Assembly (NCBI GenBank): GCA_035604195.1
Contig: DATNIY010000080.1
Coordinates: 7,936 to 71,935 of the forward strand
DNA length: 64,000 bases
Direction: 5' to 3'
DNA from: DATJLY01 sp035604195
GTDB lineage: Bacteria > Pseudomonadota > Alphaproteobacteria > ATCC43930 > CGMCC-115725
Below are positions 8,049-15,968 of this stretch, in pieces. The notes beneath the pieces are model-generated. The model saw only the letters and a program-made list of their open reading frames with translations, did not search any database and was not told where the DNA came from. Numbering within the stretch: position 1 is the stretch's first letter; each line of letters starts with the position of its first letter. A program made the position numbers and the translations under genes.

Positions 8049-9194
8049 GTGACCCGCCCAACTCGCTACCTGTTGCGGATGGCGGTCTTCGTCGTCGCGG
8101 TGGGCGCCATCGCCACGCTCATGTCCTCGGCGCTGGTGCCGTATTTCATGGGCAACCCCGTGGTCAACGGGGTGATCCTCGGTATTCTCTTGGCCGGCAT
8201 CATCTACATCTTCAGCAAGGTGCTGCAGCTCAACCCGGAAATCACCTGGATCCAAAAGTTCCGCCGCAACCAGGCGATCGTCTCGACCGAGCCGTTGCCG
8301 CGGCTGCTCTCGCCGATGGCGAACATGCTCGCCGACCGCCGCGGCACCAGGGTGTCGCTGTCGGCCTTGTCGCTGCGCACGCTGCTCGACGGCATCGCGA
8401 CGCGGCTCGACGAGACGCGCGAGACCTCGCGCTACCTGATCGGGCTTCTGGTCTTCCTCGGGCTCCTCGGCACCTTCTACGGCCTGCTCGAGACGGTGCA
8501 GTCGGTGAAGGGCGTGATCGGCGGGTTGTCGGTCGGCGCCGGCGACGCGGCCGCCGCTTTCACCGATTTGCGCACGCGGCTCGAATCGCCTCTAGGCGGC
8601 ATGAGCACGGCCTTCAGCGCCTCGCTCTTCGGGCTGGCGGGCTCGCTCGTCCTGGGATTTCTCGATCTCCAGGCCGGGCTGGCGCAGAACCGCTTCTACA
8701 ATGACCTCGAGGAGTGGTTGTCGAGCTACACGCGGCTCTCCGGCAGCGGCTCCTTGGGCGAGATGGGCGAGACCCCGGTCCCCGCCTACATTCAAGCGCT
8801 GCTCGAACAGACCGCCGACAGCCTCGACGGGCTCCAGCGCACCCTCTCCCGCGGCGAGGAGAGCCGCATCGCCGCCAACGCCAACATGCTGGGCATGACC
8901 GACCGCTTGTCTGCCTTGACCGACCACATGCGCAGCGAGCAGGCGCTGCTGCTGCGCCTCGCCGAGCAGCAAGTCGATTTGAAGCCCGTCCTCCAGCGTC
9001 TGGCCGAGGGCGCGGGCGCCGCGGCGCTCGGCGACGAGGCGCGCTCGCACCTGCGCAGCATCGAGCTCCATCTCGCCCGGATGGCCGAGGATTTGAGCCA
9101 AGGGCGGGGCGAGCTCGTCAAGGAGATGCGCAGCGAAATCCGGCTCTTGGCGCGCACTATTGCGGCGCTGGCCGAAGAGACCGAGCGCTCCTAG
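8049..9194 (+). CDS. MotA/TolQ/ExbB-like proton channel protein
   Basis: A 381-residue inner-membrane protein. Two hydrophobic segments lie near residues 10-30 and 38-57, and two more in the core (YLIGLLVFLGLLGTFYGLL and MSTAFSASLFGLAGSLVLGFLD) that match the MotA/ExbB channel fold. The C-terminal 130 residues are helical and charged, probably coiled coil. The start is the GTG at 8049. The downstream gene encodes a MotB-like partner, 9 bp away. No flagellar genes are nearby, so this is more likely a TolQR- or non-flagellar MotAB-type energiser acting on the cell wall. The exact role is not known. Confidence 0.82.
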   Translation: MTRPTRYLLRMAVFVVAVGAIATLMSSALVPYFMGNPVVNGVILGILLAGIIYIFSKVLQLNPEITWIQKFRRNQAIVSTEPLPRLLSPMANMLADRRGTRVSLSALSLRTLLDGIATRLDETRETSRYLIGLLVFLGLLGTFYGLLETVQSVKGVIGGLSVGAGDAAAAFTDLRTRLESPLGGMSTAFSASLFGLAGSLVLGFLDLQAGLAQNRFYNDLEEWLSSYTRLSGSGSLGEMGETPVPAYIQALLEQTADSLDGLQRTLSRGEESRIAANANMLGMTDRLSALTDHMRSEQALLLRLAEQQVDLKPVLQRLAEGAGAAALGDEARSHLRSIELHLARMAEDLSQGRGELVKEMRSEIRLLARTIAALAEETERS

Positions 9195-9203
9195 CACGCC
9201 GCC

Positions 9204-10304
9204 ATGGCGATCTCGTCCCGCCGTCCGCGCCGCCCCGGCATCGACATTTGGCCGGGCTTCGTCGACGCGCTGTCCCAGCTCGTCATGGTCATTATCTTCG
9301 TCCTGCTGGTCTTCACCGCCGGGCAGTTCTATCTGACCAATGCGCTCTCCGGCCGCGACGCGGCGCTCGAGCGGCTGACTCAGCAGATCAACGAACTCAC
9401 CAATATCCTGGCGCTCGAGCGCTCCAACAGCGCGGAGATCAAGGTCACCTTGAGCCAATTGACCGCGCAGCTCCAGGCCGCCCTCGGCGAGCGCGACGCA
9501 CTCAATGCCAAGCTCAACGAGGCCAACGCCAATCTTTCCAGCGCCAATGCGCAGCTCGCGGAGGCGGCGCAGGACAAGGCGGCGCGCGCCGAGCTCGAGA
9601 CCAAAGTCACCGGGCTGGAGTCGCGGCTCGCGGCGGCGCAGGGCGAGATCGACAGCCGCAACCAGCGCCTCAGCGAAGCGCAGAGCACGGTCGATGATCT
9701 CAACCGGCAGCTCCTGGCTTTGCGCCAGCAGCTCGCACAGATCGCGGCGGCGCTCGACGCCTCCGAGGCCAAGAACAAGGACCAGCAGGTCCAGCTCGCC
9801 GATCTCGGCCGCCGCCTGAACCAGGCGCTCGCCAGCAAGGTCGAGGAGCTGGCGCGCTATCGCTCGGAGTTCTTGGGCCGCCTGCGCGCGGTGCTCGGCG
9901 ACCGGCCGGACATCCGCGTCATCGGCGACCGCTTCGTCTTCCAGTCGGAAGTGCTGTTCAGCCCGGGCAGCGCCGATCTGAGCGACGACGCCAAGCGCCA
10001 GCTCGCCGCGGTAGCCCAGGCCGTGACCGACATCTCGGCCAAGATCCCCGGCGACATGAATTGGGTGCTGGCGGTCGACGGCTTTACCGACAAGCGTCCG
10101 ATCAACACGCCGCAATTCCGCTCGAACTGGGAATTGTCGACGGCGCGGGCGCTGTCGGTGGTGCGCTACCTCGTCGCCCAAGGCGTCGCTCCCGACCGCC
10201 TGGCGGCGGCCGGCTTTGGCGAATACCAGCCGATCGATCCCGGCGACGGCGAAGCCGCCTACCAGCGCAATCGGCGCATCGAGTTGAAGTTGACGGTGCC
10301 TTAG
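9204..10304 (+). CDS. MotB/OmpA-like peptidoglycan-binding protein with coiled coil
   Basis: A 366-residue protein with one N-terminal membrane helix (LVMVIIFVLLVFTAGQFYL). D21 sits just before it in WPGFVDALSQ, at the position of the proton-binding Asp of MotB/ExbD proteins. Residues of about 50-225 form a long coiled coil rich in Ala, Gln and Leu. The C-terminal OmpA domain (FQSEVLFSPGSADLSDDAKRQL through NRRIELKLTV) would bind peptidoglycan. It follows the MotA/TolQ-like channel gene by 9 bp, so the two probably form a stator-like complex. The extended coiled coil is unlike flagellar MotB. Confidence 0.85.
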   Translation: MAISSRRPRRPGIDIWPGFVDALSQLVMVIIFVLLVFTAGQFYLTNALSGRDAALERLTQQINELTNILALERSNSAEIKVTLSQLTAQLQAALGERDALNAKLNEANANLSSANAQLAEAAQDKAARAELETKVTGLESRLAAAQGEIDSRNQRLSEAQSTVDDLNRQLLALRQQLAQIAAALDASEAKNKDQQVQLADLGRRLNQALASKVEELARYRSEFLGRLRAVLGDRPDIRVIGDRFVFQSEVLFSPGSADLSDDAKRQLAAVAQAVTDISAKIPGDMNWVLAVDGFTDKRPINTPQFRSNWELSTARALSVVRYLVAQGVAPDRLAAAGFGEYQPIDPGDGEAAYQRNRRIELKLTVP

Positions 10305-10311
10305 GAACAAA

Positions 10312-10347
10312 GAAGCCGCGGGGGCAATCGGCCTCGACCGCGGCTTC
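10312..10347. terminator. Possible terminator hairpin after the MotB-like gene
   Basis: A perfect 10-bp inverted repeat (GAAGCCGCGG at 10312-10321 and CCGCGGCTTC at 10338-10347) with a 16-nt loop lies 7 bp after the stop at 10304. No clear T-run follows, so it may act with Rho or simply protect the 3' end. It also lies between convergent genes. Confidence 0.4.
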
Positions 10348-10412
10348 CGAGGATCACAGGCGCCAGAGCCACGCTATCGCGGCAGTGGCATCCCGGGGGA
10401 GTGAGAAGCTGA

Positions 10413-10643
10413 TTATTTCCGCTTCTTCCGGCGCGCCTTGCGCTTTGGAGTCCGGGCAGCCGCTTTCCGCCGCCCGCCCTTTTTGGCCGCGCGCTTCTTG
10501 GCGGCTTTCCGCTTGGCAGGAGCCTTCTTACGCTTTGGAGCCATCTTCTTCGCCTTTCTCTTCGCCTTCCGTTTGGGAGGCGCTTTGGCGGGAGCCGGCA
10601 TAGGGGCAGGCATCCCCATAGGAGTTTCAGTTTCGTCTTGCAT
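10413..10643 (-). CDS. Lysine/alanine-rich histone H1-like protein
   Basis: A 76-residue, extremely basic protein. After a short acidic start (MQDETETP) and a Met/Pro/Ala stretch, residues 20-76 are almost only Lys, Arg, Ala and Pro, with KRKAKRKAKK and AAKKRAAKK-like repeats. This resembles the C-terminal tails of histone H1 and the Hc/AlgP-type bacterial proteins that bind and condense DNA. The ATG at 10643 is the only reasonable start. The gene faces rpmE across a 258-bp intergenic region. Function in nucleoid binding is inferred from composition, not from a fold. Confidence 0.7.
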   Translation of the reverse strand: MQDETETPMGMPAPMPAPAKAPPKRKAKRKAKKMAPKRKKAPAKRKAAKKRAAKKGGRRKAAARTPKRKARRKKRK

Positions 10644-10846
10644 TTGCGATGAACCCCCTGTGCCTATGAAACACGATTGACTCTAAAAGAGTGCTTACCG
10701 AAAGTCGAACGAATTGCTGACACGACGCGCGCGAGTAGCAAATTTTTTGGCGCCGTTGCGAAAAAAGCATCGCAATGCATCGCTCGCGCAGCGGCTTGAA
10801 AACGCGCGCGTCGGATTTTGCGGCGACTCGCGGCGCGGGCGGCGAG

Positions 10847-10875
10847 TTGCGCGGCGCACCGGGTTGCGCTATAAC
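10847..10875 (+). promoter_or_regulatory. Likely sigma70-type promoter for rpmE
   Basis: TTGCGC at 10847-10852 and TATAAC at 10870-10875 are exactly 17 bp apart, upstream of the rpmE ATG at 10902. The predicted start site near 10882 leaves a leader of about 20 nt containing a GGAG ribosome site. Confidence 0.5.
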
Positions 10876-10901
10876 GCCGCCGCTTTGGCGGAGCGTGTGC
10901 G

Positions 10902-11129
10902 ATGAAAGACGGCATCCATCCCGACTATCACGAGATCACCATCGTGATGACCGACGGCACGAGCTACAAGACGCGGTCGACCTACGGCAAAGCCGGCGAC
11001 AGCTTGCGCCTCGAGATCGACTCAAAGTCTCATCCGGCCTGGACCGGCGGCCAGCAGCGGCTGGTCGACAGCGGCGGCCAACTCGCGCGCTTCAACAAGC
11101 GCTTCAAGGGTTTCGGACCCAAGCAATAG
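10902..11129 (+). CDS. rpmE: 50S ribosomal protein L31 (zinc-free type)
   Basis: L31 bridges the ribosomal subunits. The 75-residue protein begins MKDGIHPDYHEITIVMTDG and has the family's SHPAWTGGQQRLVDSGGQLARFNKRF segment. The Cys residues of zinc-binding L31 (CxxC) are absent, as in the zinc-independent form common in alphaproteobacteria. It is a single-gene unit with its own promoter candidate. Confidence 0.96.
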   Translation: MKDGIHPDYHEITIVMTDGTSYKTRSTYGKAGDSLRLEIDSKSHPAWTGGQQRLVDSGGQLARFNKRFKGFGPKQ

Positions 11130-11196
11130 GCGCTCGGGCGGCCGCCGCCGCCGCATCGCCGCCGTCATTTTCAGCCGCGCCGCGCCCGGCCGGCCC

Positions 11197-11224
11197 CTTG
11201 AACGAGGGCCGGACATTCCTATCT
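11197..11224 (+). promoter_or_regulatory. RpoH (sigma32) heat-shock promoter of hsp20
   Basis: CTTG at 11197-11200 (within CCCCTTGAA) is followed, after exactly 17 bp, by CCTATCT at 11218-11224. This matches the alphaproteobacterial RpoH consensus CTTG-N17-CYTATNT. It would start transcription near 11231, giving a leader of about 97 nt before the hsp20 ATG, which is filled by the ROSE-like element. Confidence 0.6.
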
Positions 11225-11230
11225 CATTTT

Positions 11231-11327
11231 CGTCCGGACGCCGCGCTGCGGGTTCGGGCGAAATGGTAAACGGCCCGGCCATTTGGCGGGCAACGCGTAT
11301 CCATATTGCTCACAGGAGGATGTGGTC
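11231..11327 (+). promoter_or_regulatory. ROSE-type RNA thermometer in the hsp20 leader
   Basis: The leader ends in a hairpin with the hallmark of ROSE elements. CCATATTGCT (11301-11310) pairs with AGGATGTGG (11317-11325) around the loop CACAGG. The pairing runs C-G, C-G, A-U, U-G, A-U, U-A, U-G, a bulged G, C-G, U-A. The TTGCT part therefore covers the AGGA of the Shine-Dalgarno sequence with one bulged G, as in rhizobial ROSE and ibpA thermometers. Upstream there is a second hairpin (GCCCG 11273-11277 with CGGGC 11287-11291) and a palindrome CGTCCGGACG (11231-11240). At low temperature the ribosome site would be closed. Confidence 0.75.
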
Positions 11328-11783
11328 ATGGACGGTTTCGACTTCTCTCCGCTGTTCCGCTCGACGATCGGTTTCGACCGGCTCACGCGTCTCGCCGACG
11401 CGGCGACGCGCCTCGACGGCAGCTCTTCCTATCCCCCCTACAACATCGAGATCACCGGCGAGAGCACTTACCGCCTGACCATGGCGGTAGCCGGCTTCGC
11501 GCCCGAGGATCTCGATATCACGGTCAAGGAGAATGCGCTCCTGGTCTCCGGCAAGGCCAAGAAGGAGGACGAGACGGTGCATTATCTGCACCGCGGCCTC
11601 GCGCGCCGGGGCTTCGAGCGGCGCTTCCAGCTCGCCGATCATATCAAGGTGACCGGCGCGAGCCTCGACAATGGCCTCCTCCACGTCGATCTCGTGCGCG
11701 AGATTCCGGAGGCGATGAAGCCCCGCAAGATCGAGATCGCGGCGGGCGCGAAGCCCCAGGTGATCGAGCAGAAAGCGGCCTGA
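11328..11783 (+). CDS. ibpA: Small heat-shock protein, Hsp20/IbpA family
   Basis: A 151-residue ATP-independent chaperone that holds unfolded proteins. The N-terminal arm (MDGFDFSPLFRSTIGFDRL) is typical of IbpA/HspA proteins. The alpha-crystallin domain runs from about residue 34 (PPYNIEITGESTYRLTMAVAGF) to LDNGLLHVDLVREIPE, followed by a short C-terminal tail with the (I/V)-x-I-type sequence RKIEI. The ATG at 11328 was chosen because it follows the AGGAGG site (11314-11319) inside the ROSE hairpin. Control is probably double: an RpoH promoter and an RNA thermometer. Confidence 0.93.
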   Translation: MDGFDFSPLFRSTIGFDRLTRLADAATRLDGSSSYPPYNIEITGESTYRLTMAVAGFAPEDLDITVKENALLVSGKAKKEDETVHYLHRGLARRGFERRFQLADHIKVTGASLDNGLLHVDLVREIPEAMKPRKIEIAAGAKPQVIEQKAA

Positions 11784-11806
11784 CGGCCTGAGACGGCAAA
11801 GCGACG

Positions 11807-11834
11807 GAACGGCGGCGCCCCGGTGCCGCCGTTC
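11807..11834. terminator. Bidirectional terminator hairpin between hsp20 and a hydrolase
   Basis: GAACGGCGGC (11807-11816) and GCCGCCGTTC (11825-11834) form a perfect 10-bp stem with an 8-nt loop. It sits between the convergent ends of hsp20 (11783) and the hydrolase gene (11845). T-rich sequence (TTCTCGTTCC) follows on the plus side only weakly. Confidence 0.5.
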
Positions 11835-11844
11835 TCGTTCCTGC

Positions 11845-12630
11845 TCAGAGCGCAGATTTGAGCGCGGCGAGCGTCGCGCCCGGCGCTTCGATCGGCATGA
11901 GATGGCCGACGCCAGGCAGCACGGTGATGCGGGCCTGTGGCAGCCGCCGGGCGAAGGCGATGGCCGCTTCCGGCGGCGTCATCCGATCATCGGCGCCGAG
12001 CAGCAAAAGCGTGGGGCAGGCCGGCACGGTCGCCTCGGCACCGGCATTATAGCCGTCGCAAGCGGCGAGATCGGCCGCGAGGCTTGCCGCGGGCGCGCGT
12101 TCCAAGAGCCGCAGGGCGGCGCCGGTGAGCCACAGGCCCGGCGCCGGGTTGCCGCCGAGCTGGCTCGCCGCGCCCAGACCCCAGCTCACCATGAATTCGA
12201 CGGCGGCATGCGCGCCGTCGCGCGCCGCCGCGAGCAGCGCCGGATGGACGCGCATTTCCGGAGCGAAGCCGAGCAACGCCAGACTTTCGACGCGGTCTCC
12301 GGCGCGCGCCGCAGCAGCGAAGGCGACGAGCGCCCCCATGCTGTGCCCGGCGAGCCTGAAGCGCGTTACGCCGCGCGCCGCGAGCACCGCAAGCACCCAC
12401 TCCGCCATGGCATCGATGCGCGCGCGCGGCGGGCCCTCGCTCCGGCCGTGGCCGGGCAGGTCCAGCGCCAGCACGTTCCGCCCGTGATGCGCGAGCGCGC
12501 GGGCCTGCAGCGCCCAGATGGTGTGGTCGAGCCCGGCGCCGTGCAGCAGGACGCTTGTCGGTAGCGCGGCAGCGAAGCCGCGCCCGCCGGTGCCGGCGAA
12601 GACCCGCTTGCCCTCGAGCAGAAACTCCAT
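11845..12630 (-). CDS. Alpha/beta-fold hydrolase
   Basis: A 261-residue alpha/beta hydrolase of the MhpC/BioH type. The oxyanion region LLHGAGLDHTIWALQ is near residue 30, the nucleophile elbow is GHSMG, the acid is probably in LLGADDRMTPP, and the catalytic His is in LPGVGHLMPIEAP. No signal peptide is visible, so it is cytoplasmic. The start lies 3 bp after the stop of metY, which is transcribed first, so the two are probably co-transcribed. The substrate is unknown; esters or C-C bonds are cleaved by relatives. Confidence 0.85.
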   Translation of the reverse strand: MEFLLEGKRVFAGTGGRGFAAALPTSVLLHGAGLDHTIWALQARALAHHGRNVLALDLPGHGRSEGPPRARIDAMAEWVLAVLAARGVTRFRLAGHSMGALVAFAAAARAGDRVESLALLGFAPEMRVHPALLAAARDGAHAAVEFMVSWGLGAASQLGGNPAPGLWLTGAALRLLERAPAASLAADLAACDGYNAGAEATVPACPTLLLLGADDRMTPPEAAIAFARRLPQARITVLPGVGHLMPIEAPGATLAALKSAL

Positions 12631-12633
12631 CGC

Positions 12634-13950
12634 CTATTCCGCGGCCGGACGCAGCGCGGCCTTCTCGGCGGCGCGCAGCGCCTGGCGCAGATCGTCGATG
12701 ATGTCCTCGGGGTCTTCGAGCCCGACCGACAAGCGGATCATGTCCTCGCCCACGCCGGCGGCGGCCAGCGCCGCGGCATCGAGCTGCTGGTGCGTCGTGC
12801 TGGCGGGATGAATGACCAGGGTCTTGGCGTCGCCGACATTGGCCAAATGCGAGATAAGGCGTAGCGCGTCGATGAAATGCTTGCCGGGGGCCCGGCCGCC
12901 CTTGATGCCGAAGCAGACGATCGCGCCGGCGCCGCGCGGAAACAGCGTCTGCGCCAGCGCATGATCGCGATGCGTCGGCAGATCCGGGTGATTGACCCAG
13001 GCGACGCGATCGGAGCCGCCGAGGAAATCGAGAATGCGCCGTGTGTTCTCGATATGCCGGGCCATGCGCAGCGGCAGGGTCTCGACCCCCTGCAGCAGGT
13101 GGAAGGCGTTCGCCGGACTCATGCAGGCGCCGAAATCTCTGAGCCCTTCGGCGCGGGCGCGCATGAGAAAGGCCTGCGGCCCGAACTCCTCGGCGAAATC
13201 GATGCCGTGATAGCCGGCATAGGGCTCGGTCATGGTCGGGAATTTGCCCGAAGCCTCCCAATCGAAGCGACCGCCGTCGATGAGCGCGCCGCCGATGGCG
13301 ACGCCATGGCCGCCCAACCATTTCGTCGCGGAATGGACGACGAGATCGGCGCCGTGATCGAGCGGCCGGCACAAATAGGGCGTGGCGAAGGTGGCATCGA
13401 CCAGGAGCGGCAGGCCCGCCGCATGCGCCACATCGGCGACCGCCGGAATGTCCAGCACCTCGAGGCCGGGATTGCCGATCACTTCGGCGAAGACGAGCCG
13501 CGTCTCGGCGCGGATGGCGGCGCGGAAGGCGGCGGGATCGCGCGGATCGATGAAGCTCGTGGCGATGCCGAAACGCGGCAGGGTCAGCCGCAGAAGATTG
13601 ATCGAGCCGCCATAGAGCGACGACGCCGCGGCCACATGGCCGCCCGCTCCCATCAAGGTCGCAATGGCCAGATGCAGCGCGGCCTGGCCGCTCGCCGTGC
13701 ACACCGCGCCGACGCCGCCTTCGAGCGCGGCAATCCGTTCCTCGAGCACGGCCACTGTGGGATTGGCGATGCGCGAATAGATGTAGCCGGGCTCTTCGAG
13801 ATTGAAGAGCGCCGCGGCTTGGTCGCTGTCGCGAAAGACATAGCTGGTGGTCTGGTAGATCGGCACGGCGCGCGCGCCCGTCGCGGGATCTGGACGCTGC
13901 CCGGCGTGCAGGCTCAAGGTGGCGAATTTCGGAAACTTGGCCTCGGGCAT
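12634..13950 (-). CDS. metY: O-acetylhomoserine sulfhydrylase (PLP-dependent)
   Basis: A 438-residue Cys/Met metabolism PLP enzyme that makes homocysteine from O-acetylhomoserine and sulfide. The N-terminus FATLSLHAGQRPDPATGARAV and the phrase PIYQTTSYVF are characteristic of the MetY branch. Further features are YSRIANPTVAVLEERIAALEGG, the PLP lysine in VVHSATKWLGGHG, and SLVG-like SVGLEDPEDIIDDL near the C-terminus. The length (about 430) separates it from MetB/MetC (about 390). It is the first gene of a metY-hydrolase pair and lies 7 bp after the DUF1192 gene. No SAM riboswitch fits in that gap. Confidence 0.93.
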   Translation of the reverse strand: MPEAKFPKFATLSLHAGQRPDPATGARAVPIYQTTSYVFRDSDQAAALFNLEEPGYIYSRIANPTVAVLEERIAALEGGVGAVCTASGQAALHLAIATLMGAGGHVAAASSLYGGSINLLRLTLPRFGIATSFIDPRDPAAFRAAIRAETRLVFAEVIGNPGLEVLDIPAVADVAHAAGLPLLVDATFATPYLCRPLDHGADLVVHSATKWLGGHGVAIGGALIDGGRFDWEASGKFPTMTEPYAGYHGIDFAEEFGPQAFLMRARAEGLRDFGACMSPANAFHLLQGVETLPLRMARHIENTRRILDFLGGSDRVAWVNHPDLPTHRDHALAQTLFPRGAGAIVCFGIKGGRAPGKHFIDALRLISHLANVGDAKTLVIHPASTTHQQLDAAALAAAGVGEDMIRLSVGLEDPEDIIDDLRQALRAAEKAALRPAAE

Positions 13951-13957
13951 CGCCGCC

Positions 13958-14140
13958 CTAGCGCTTGAACAGCGACTCGGCGCCGCCGCGCTGCTTGCGC
14001 TTGGCCGCGATCTCCTCGCGGGCGCGGGCGATCTCGGTCTCGAGCCCGAGGATGTAGTTCTCCAGCTCGGCGATCGACAGCAGCGTCAGATCCTTGGGCT
14101 TTGCTGGCTTGTGCTGCGGCTGCAGGTCTTCTTCGTCCAC
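13958..14140 (-). CDS. DUF1192 family small protein
   Basis: A 60-residue protein with an acidic start, then LTLLSIAELENYILGLETEIARAREEIAAKRKQRGGAESLFK, which matches the DUF1192 family found in alphaproteobacteria. The core is a single amphipathic helix, probably a coiled coil. Function is unknown. It lies directly upstream of metY on the same strand and diverges from the quinone oxidoreductase gene. Confidence 0.85.
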   Translation of the reverse strand: MDEEDLQPQHKPAKPKDLTLLSIAELENYILGLETEIARAREEIAAKRKQRGGAESLFKR

Positions 14141-14227
14141 CGCTCCTCTCCTTCCCCGGCGCAGTTGCCAGTGTGGCGCGATCGGGCTAGAGGATCAATG
14201 CGTGCGCATGAGCAAAGGGCAGCAGCG

Positions 14228-15229
14228 ATGACCAGCCTTCCCGCCACCATGACCGCGATCGAGATCGCCGAGCCGGGCGCGCCCGAAATGCTCAAGCCCA
14301 CGACCCGGCCGATGCCATTGCCGGGCGCCGGCGAAGTGCTGGTCCGTGTCGCGGCGGCGGGAGTCAATCGGCCGGACGTGCTGCAACGCAAGGGCGAATA
14401 CCCGCCGCCTCCCGGCGCCTCCGACATCCCCGGCCTCGAGATCGCCGGCGAGGTCATCGCCATCGGTCTCGGCGTCCATCGGCTGAAGCCCGGCGACCAG
14501 ATTTGCGCCCTGGTTTCGGGCGGCGGCTACGCCACGCATTGCATCGCCCAGGAGGCGACCTGCCTGCCCGTGCCCAAGGGCTTCAGCATGGCCGAGGCCG
14601 CGGCGTTGCCCGAGACCTTCTTCACGGTCTGGCACAATCTGTTCGAGCGTGGCGCGCTCCACGCCGGAGAGAGCGTGCTGATCCACGGCGGCTCGAGCGG
14701 CATCGGAACGGTGGCGATCCAACTCGCCCGCGCCTTCGGCGCGCGCCAGATCTTTGCCACTGCCGGCAGCGCCGAAAAATGCCATGCCTGCGAGCGCTTG
14801 GGCGCGACCCGTGCCATCAACTACCGGACGGCGGAGTTTCTCACCGTCATCCGCGAGATGACCGGGAACCGCGGGGTCGATGTCGTGCTCGACATGGTCG
14901 GCGGCGATTATATTCAGAAGAATCTGAGCGCGCTCGCCGTCGACGGGCGGCTCGTCTTCATCGCCTTCTTGCGCGGCGCCTCGGTCGAGGTCAATTTTGG
15001 CCCGGTGATGACGAAACGCTTGACCATCACCGGCTCGACCCTGCGCGCGCGCAGCCTCGAGCACAAGGCGGCGATCGCCGCGCCCTTGGAGCGTGCGGTC
15101 TGGCCGCTGCTCGACCAGGGCAAAATTCGGCCGGTGATTCACCGCACCTATCCATTGGCCGAAGCGGCCGCGGCCCACCGAGTCATGGAAGGCTCCGAGC
15201 ACATCGGCAAGATCGTGCTCACGGTTTGA
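14228..15229 (+). CDS. qor: NAD(P)H-quinone oxidoreductase, zinc-free MDR family
   Basis: A 333-residue medium-chain reductase of the quinone oxidoreductase (QOR/TP53I3-like) group. The N-terminal GroES-like domain has VNRPDVLQRKGEYPPPPGASDIPGLEIAGEV, and lacks zinc-binding Cys. The Rossmann domain has VLIHGGSSGIGTVAIQLA. The PIG3-like pattern (FFTVWHNLFERG) supports NADPH-dependent quinone reduction. The ATG at 14228 was chosen because homology begins at MTAIEIAEPG shortly after; the ORF runs further upstream without conservation. It is divergent from the DUF1192-metY operon. Confidence 0.9.
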   Translation: MTSLPATMTAIEIAEPGAPEMLKPTTRPMPLPGAGEVLVRVAAAGVNRPDVLQRKGEYPPPPGASDIPGLEIAGEVIAIGLGVHRLKPGDQICALVSGGGYATHCIAQEATCLPVPKGFSMAEAAALPETFFTVWHNLFERGALHAGESVLIHGGSSGIGTVAIQLARAFGARQIFATAGSAEKCHACERLGATRAINYRTAEFLTVIREMTGNRGVDVVLDMVGGDYIQKNLSALAVDGRLVFIAFLRGASVEVNFGPVMTKRLTITGSTLRARSLEHKAAIAAPLERAVWPLLDQGKIRPVIHRTYPLAEAAAAHRVMEGSEHIGKIVLTV

Positions 15230-15362
15230 GCCCGGCAAAATCGGGCTTTCCCGAGCGCCGCCTAGCGACTATATAGCGGCTATCCTGTCCATGACCGTTC
15301 GCTTGGCTTGGCGCCCCAGGGCCGCCGCGCCGGCGGGCACGACGGGACGGAAGGAGGTCTTT

Positions 15363-15965
15363 ATGACGCTGCCGCTGATGCCGAAAGCCACGGCCGTCTG
15401 GCTGGTCGAGAGCACGTCGCTGTCCTTCGACCAGATCGGCGAATTCTGCGGGCTTCACCCGCTCGAGGTGCAGGCGATCGCCGATGGCGAGGTCGCGGTG
15501 CAGATGCAAGGGCTCGACCCGGTGGCGAGCGGCCAGCTCACGCTGGAGGAGATCGAGCGCTGCCAGAAGGACACCAATGCGCGGCTCCACCTCGCGCAGA
15601 AGGCGATACCGAAAGAGCTGGTGAAGCACCGCGGGCCGCGCTACACCCCGATTGCCAAGCGGCAGGACAAGCCCGATGCGATCGCCTGGCTCATCAAGAA
15701 CCATCCCGAACTCAGCGACGGGCAAATCTCCAAGCTGGTTGGCACGACCAAGCCGACCATCCAGGCCGTGCGCGACCGCTCGCACTGGAACACGACCAAC
15801 ATCAAGCCGCGCCATCCCGTGTCCTTGGGACTGTGCACGCTCGATGAGCTCGAGGCGGCGGTGAACCGCGCCAATCGCGGCAAGAAGCCCGACGGCTCCG
15901 CCGCGCCGGTCACGGTCGAGCCGCCGACCTACGAGATCGAAGCCGAAGACAATCCGGCGCCGTAA
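15363..15965 (+). CDS. trcR: Cell-cycle transcriptional regulator TrcR (DUF1013)
   Basis: A 200-residue member of the DUF1013 family, restricted to alphaproteobacteria and named TrcR in Caulobacter-related annotation. It starts MTLPLMPKATAVWLVESTSLSFDQIGEFCGLH, where the first helix-turn-helix-like region lies. A second one follows in LSDGQISKLVGTTKPTIQAVRDRSHWN. These suggest DNA binding. The ATG at 15363 has a strong AAGGAGGT site at 15351-15358. The gene converges with prpE, ending 3 bp from it. Confidence 0.9.
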   Translation: MTLPLMPKATAVWLVESTSLSFDQIGEFCGLHPLEVQAIADGEVAVQMQGLDPVASGQLTLEEIERCQKDTNARLHLAQKAIPKELVKHRGPRYTPIAKRQDKPDAIAWLIKNHPELSDGQISKLVGTTKPTIQAVRDRSHWNTTNIKPRHPVSLGLCTLDELEAAVNRANRGKKPDGSAAPVTVEPPTYEIEAEDNPAP

Positions 15966-15968
15966 CGC

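Noticed and set aside
10644..10846. Possible tRNA or small RNA gene between the histone-like gene and rpmE
   Set aside because: No cloverleaf or CCA end could be drawn; only a TTTTTT stretch and scattered GCGC runs were seen.
13951..14227. SAM-II riboswitch before metY
   Set aside because: The DUF1192 gene leaves only 7 bp before metY, and no suitable pseudoknot was found upstream of DUF1192.
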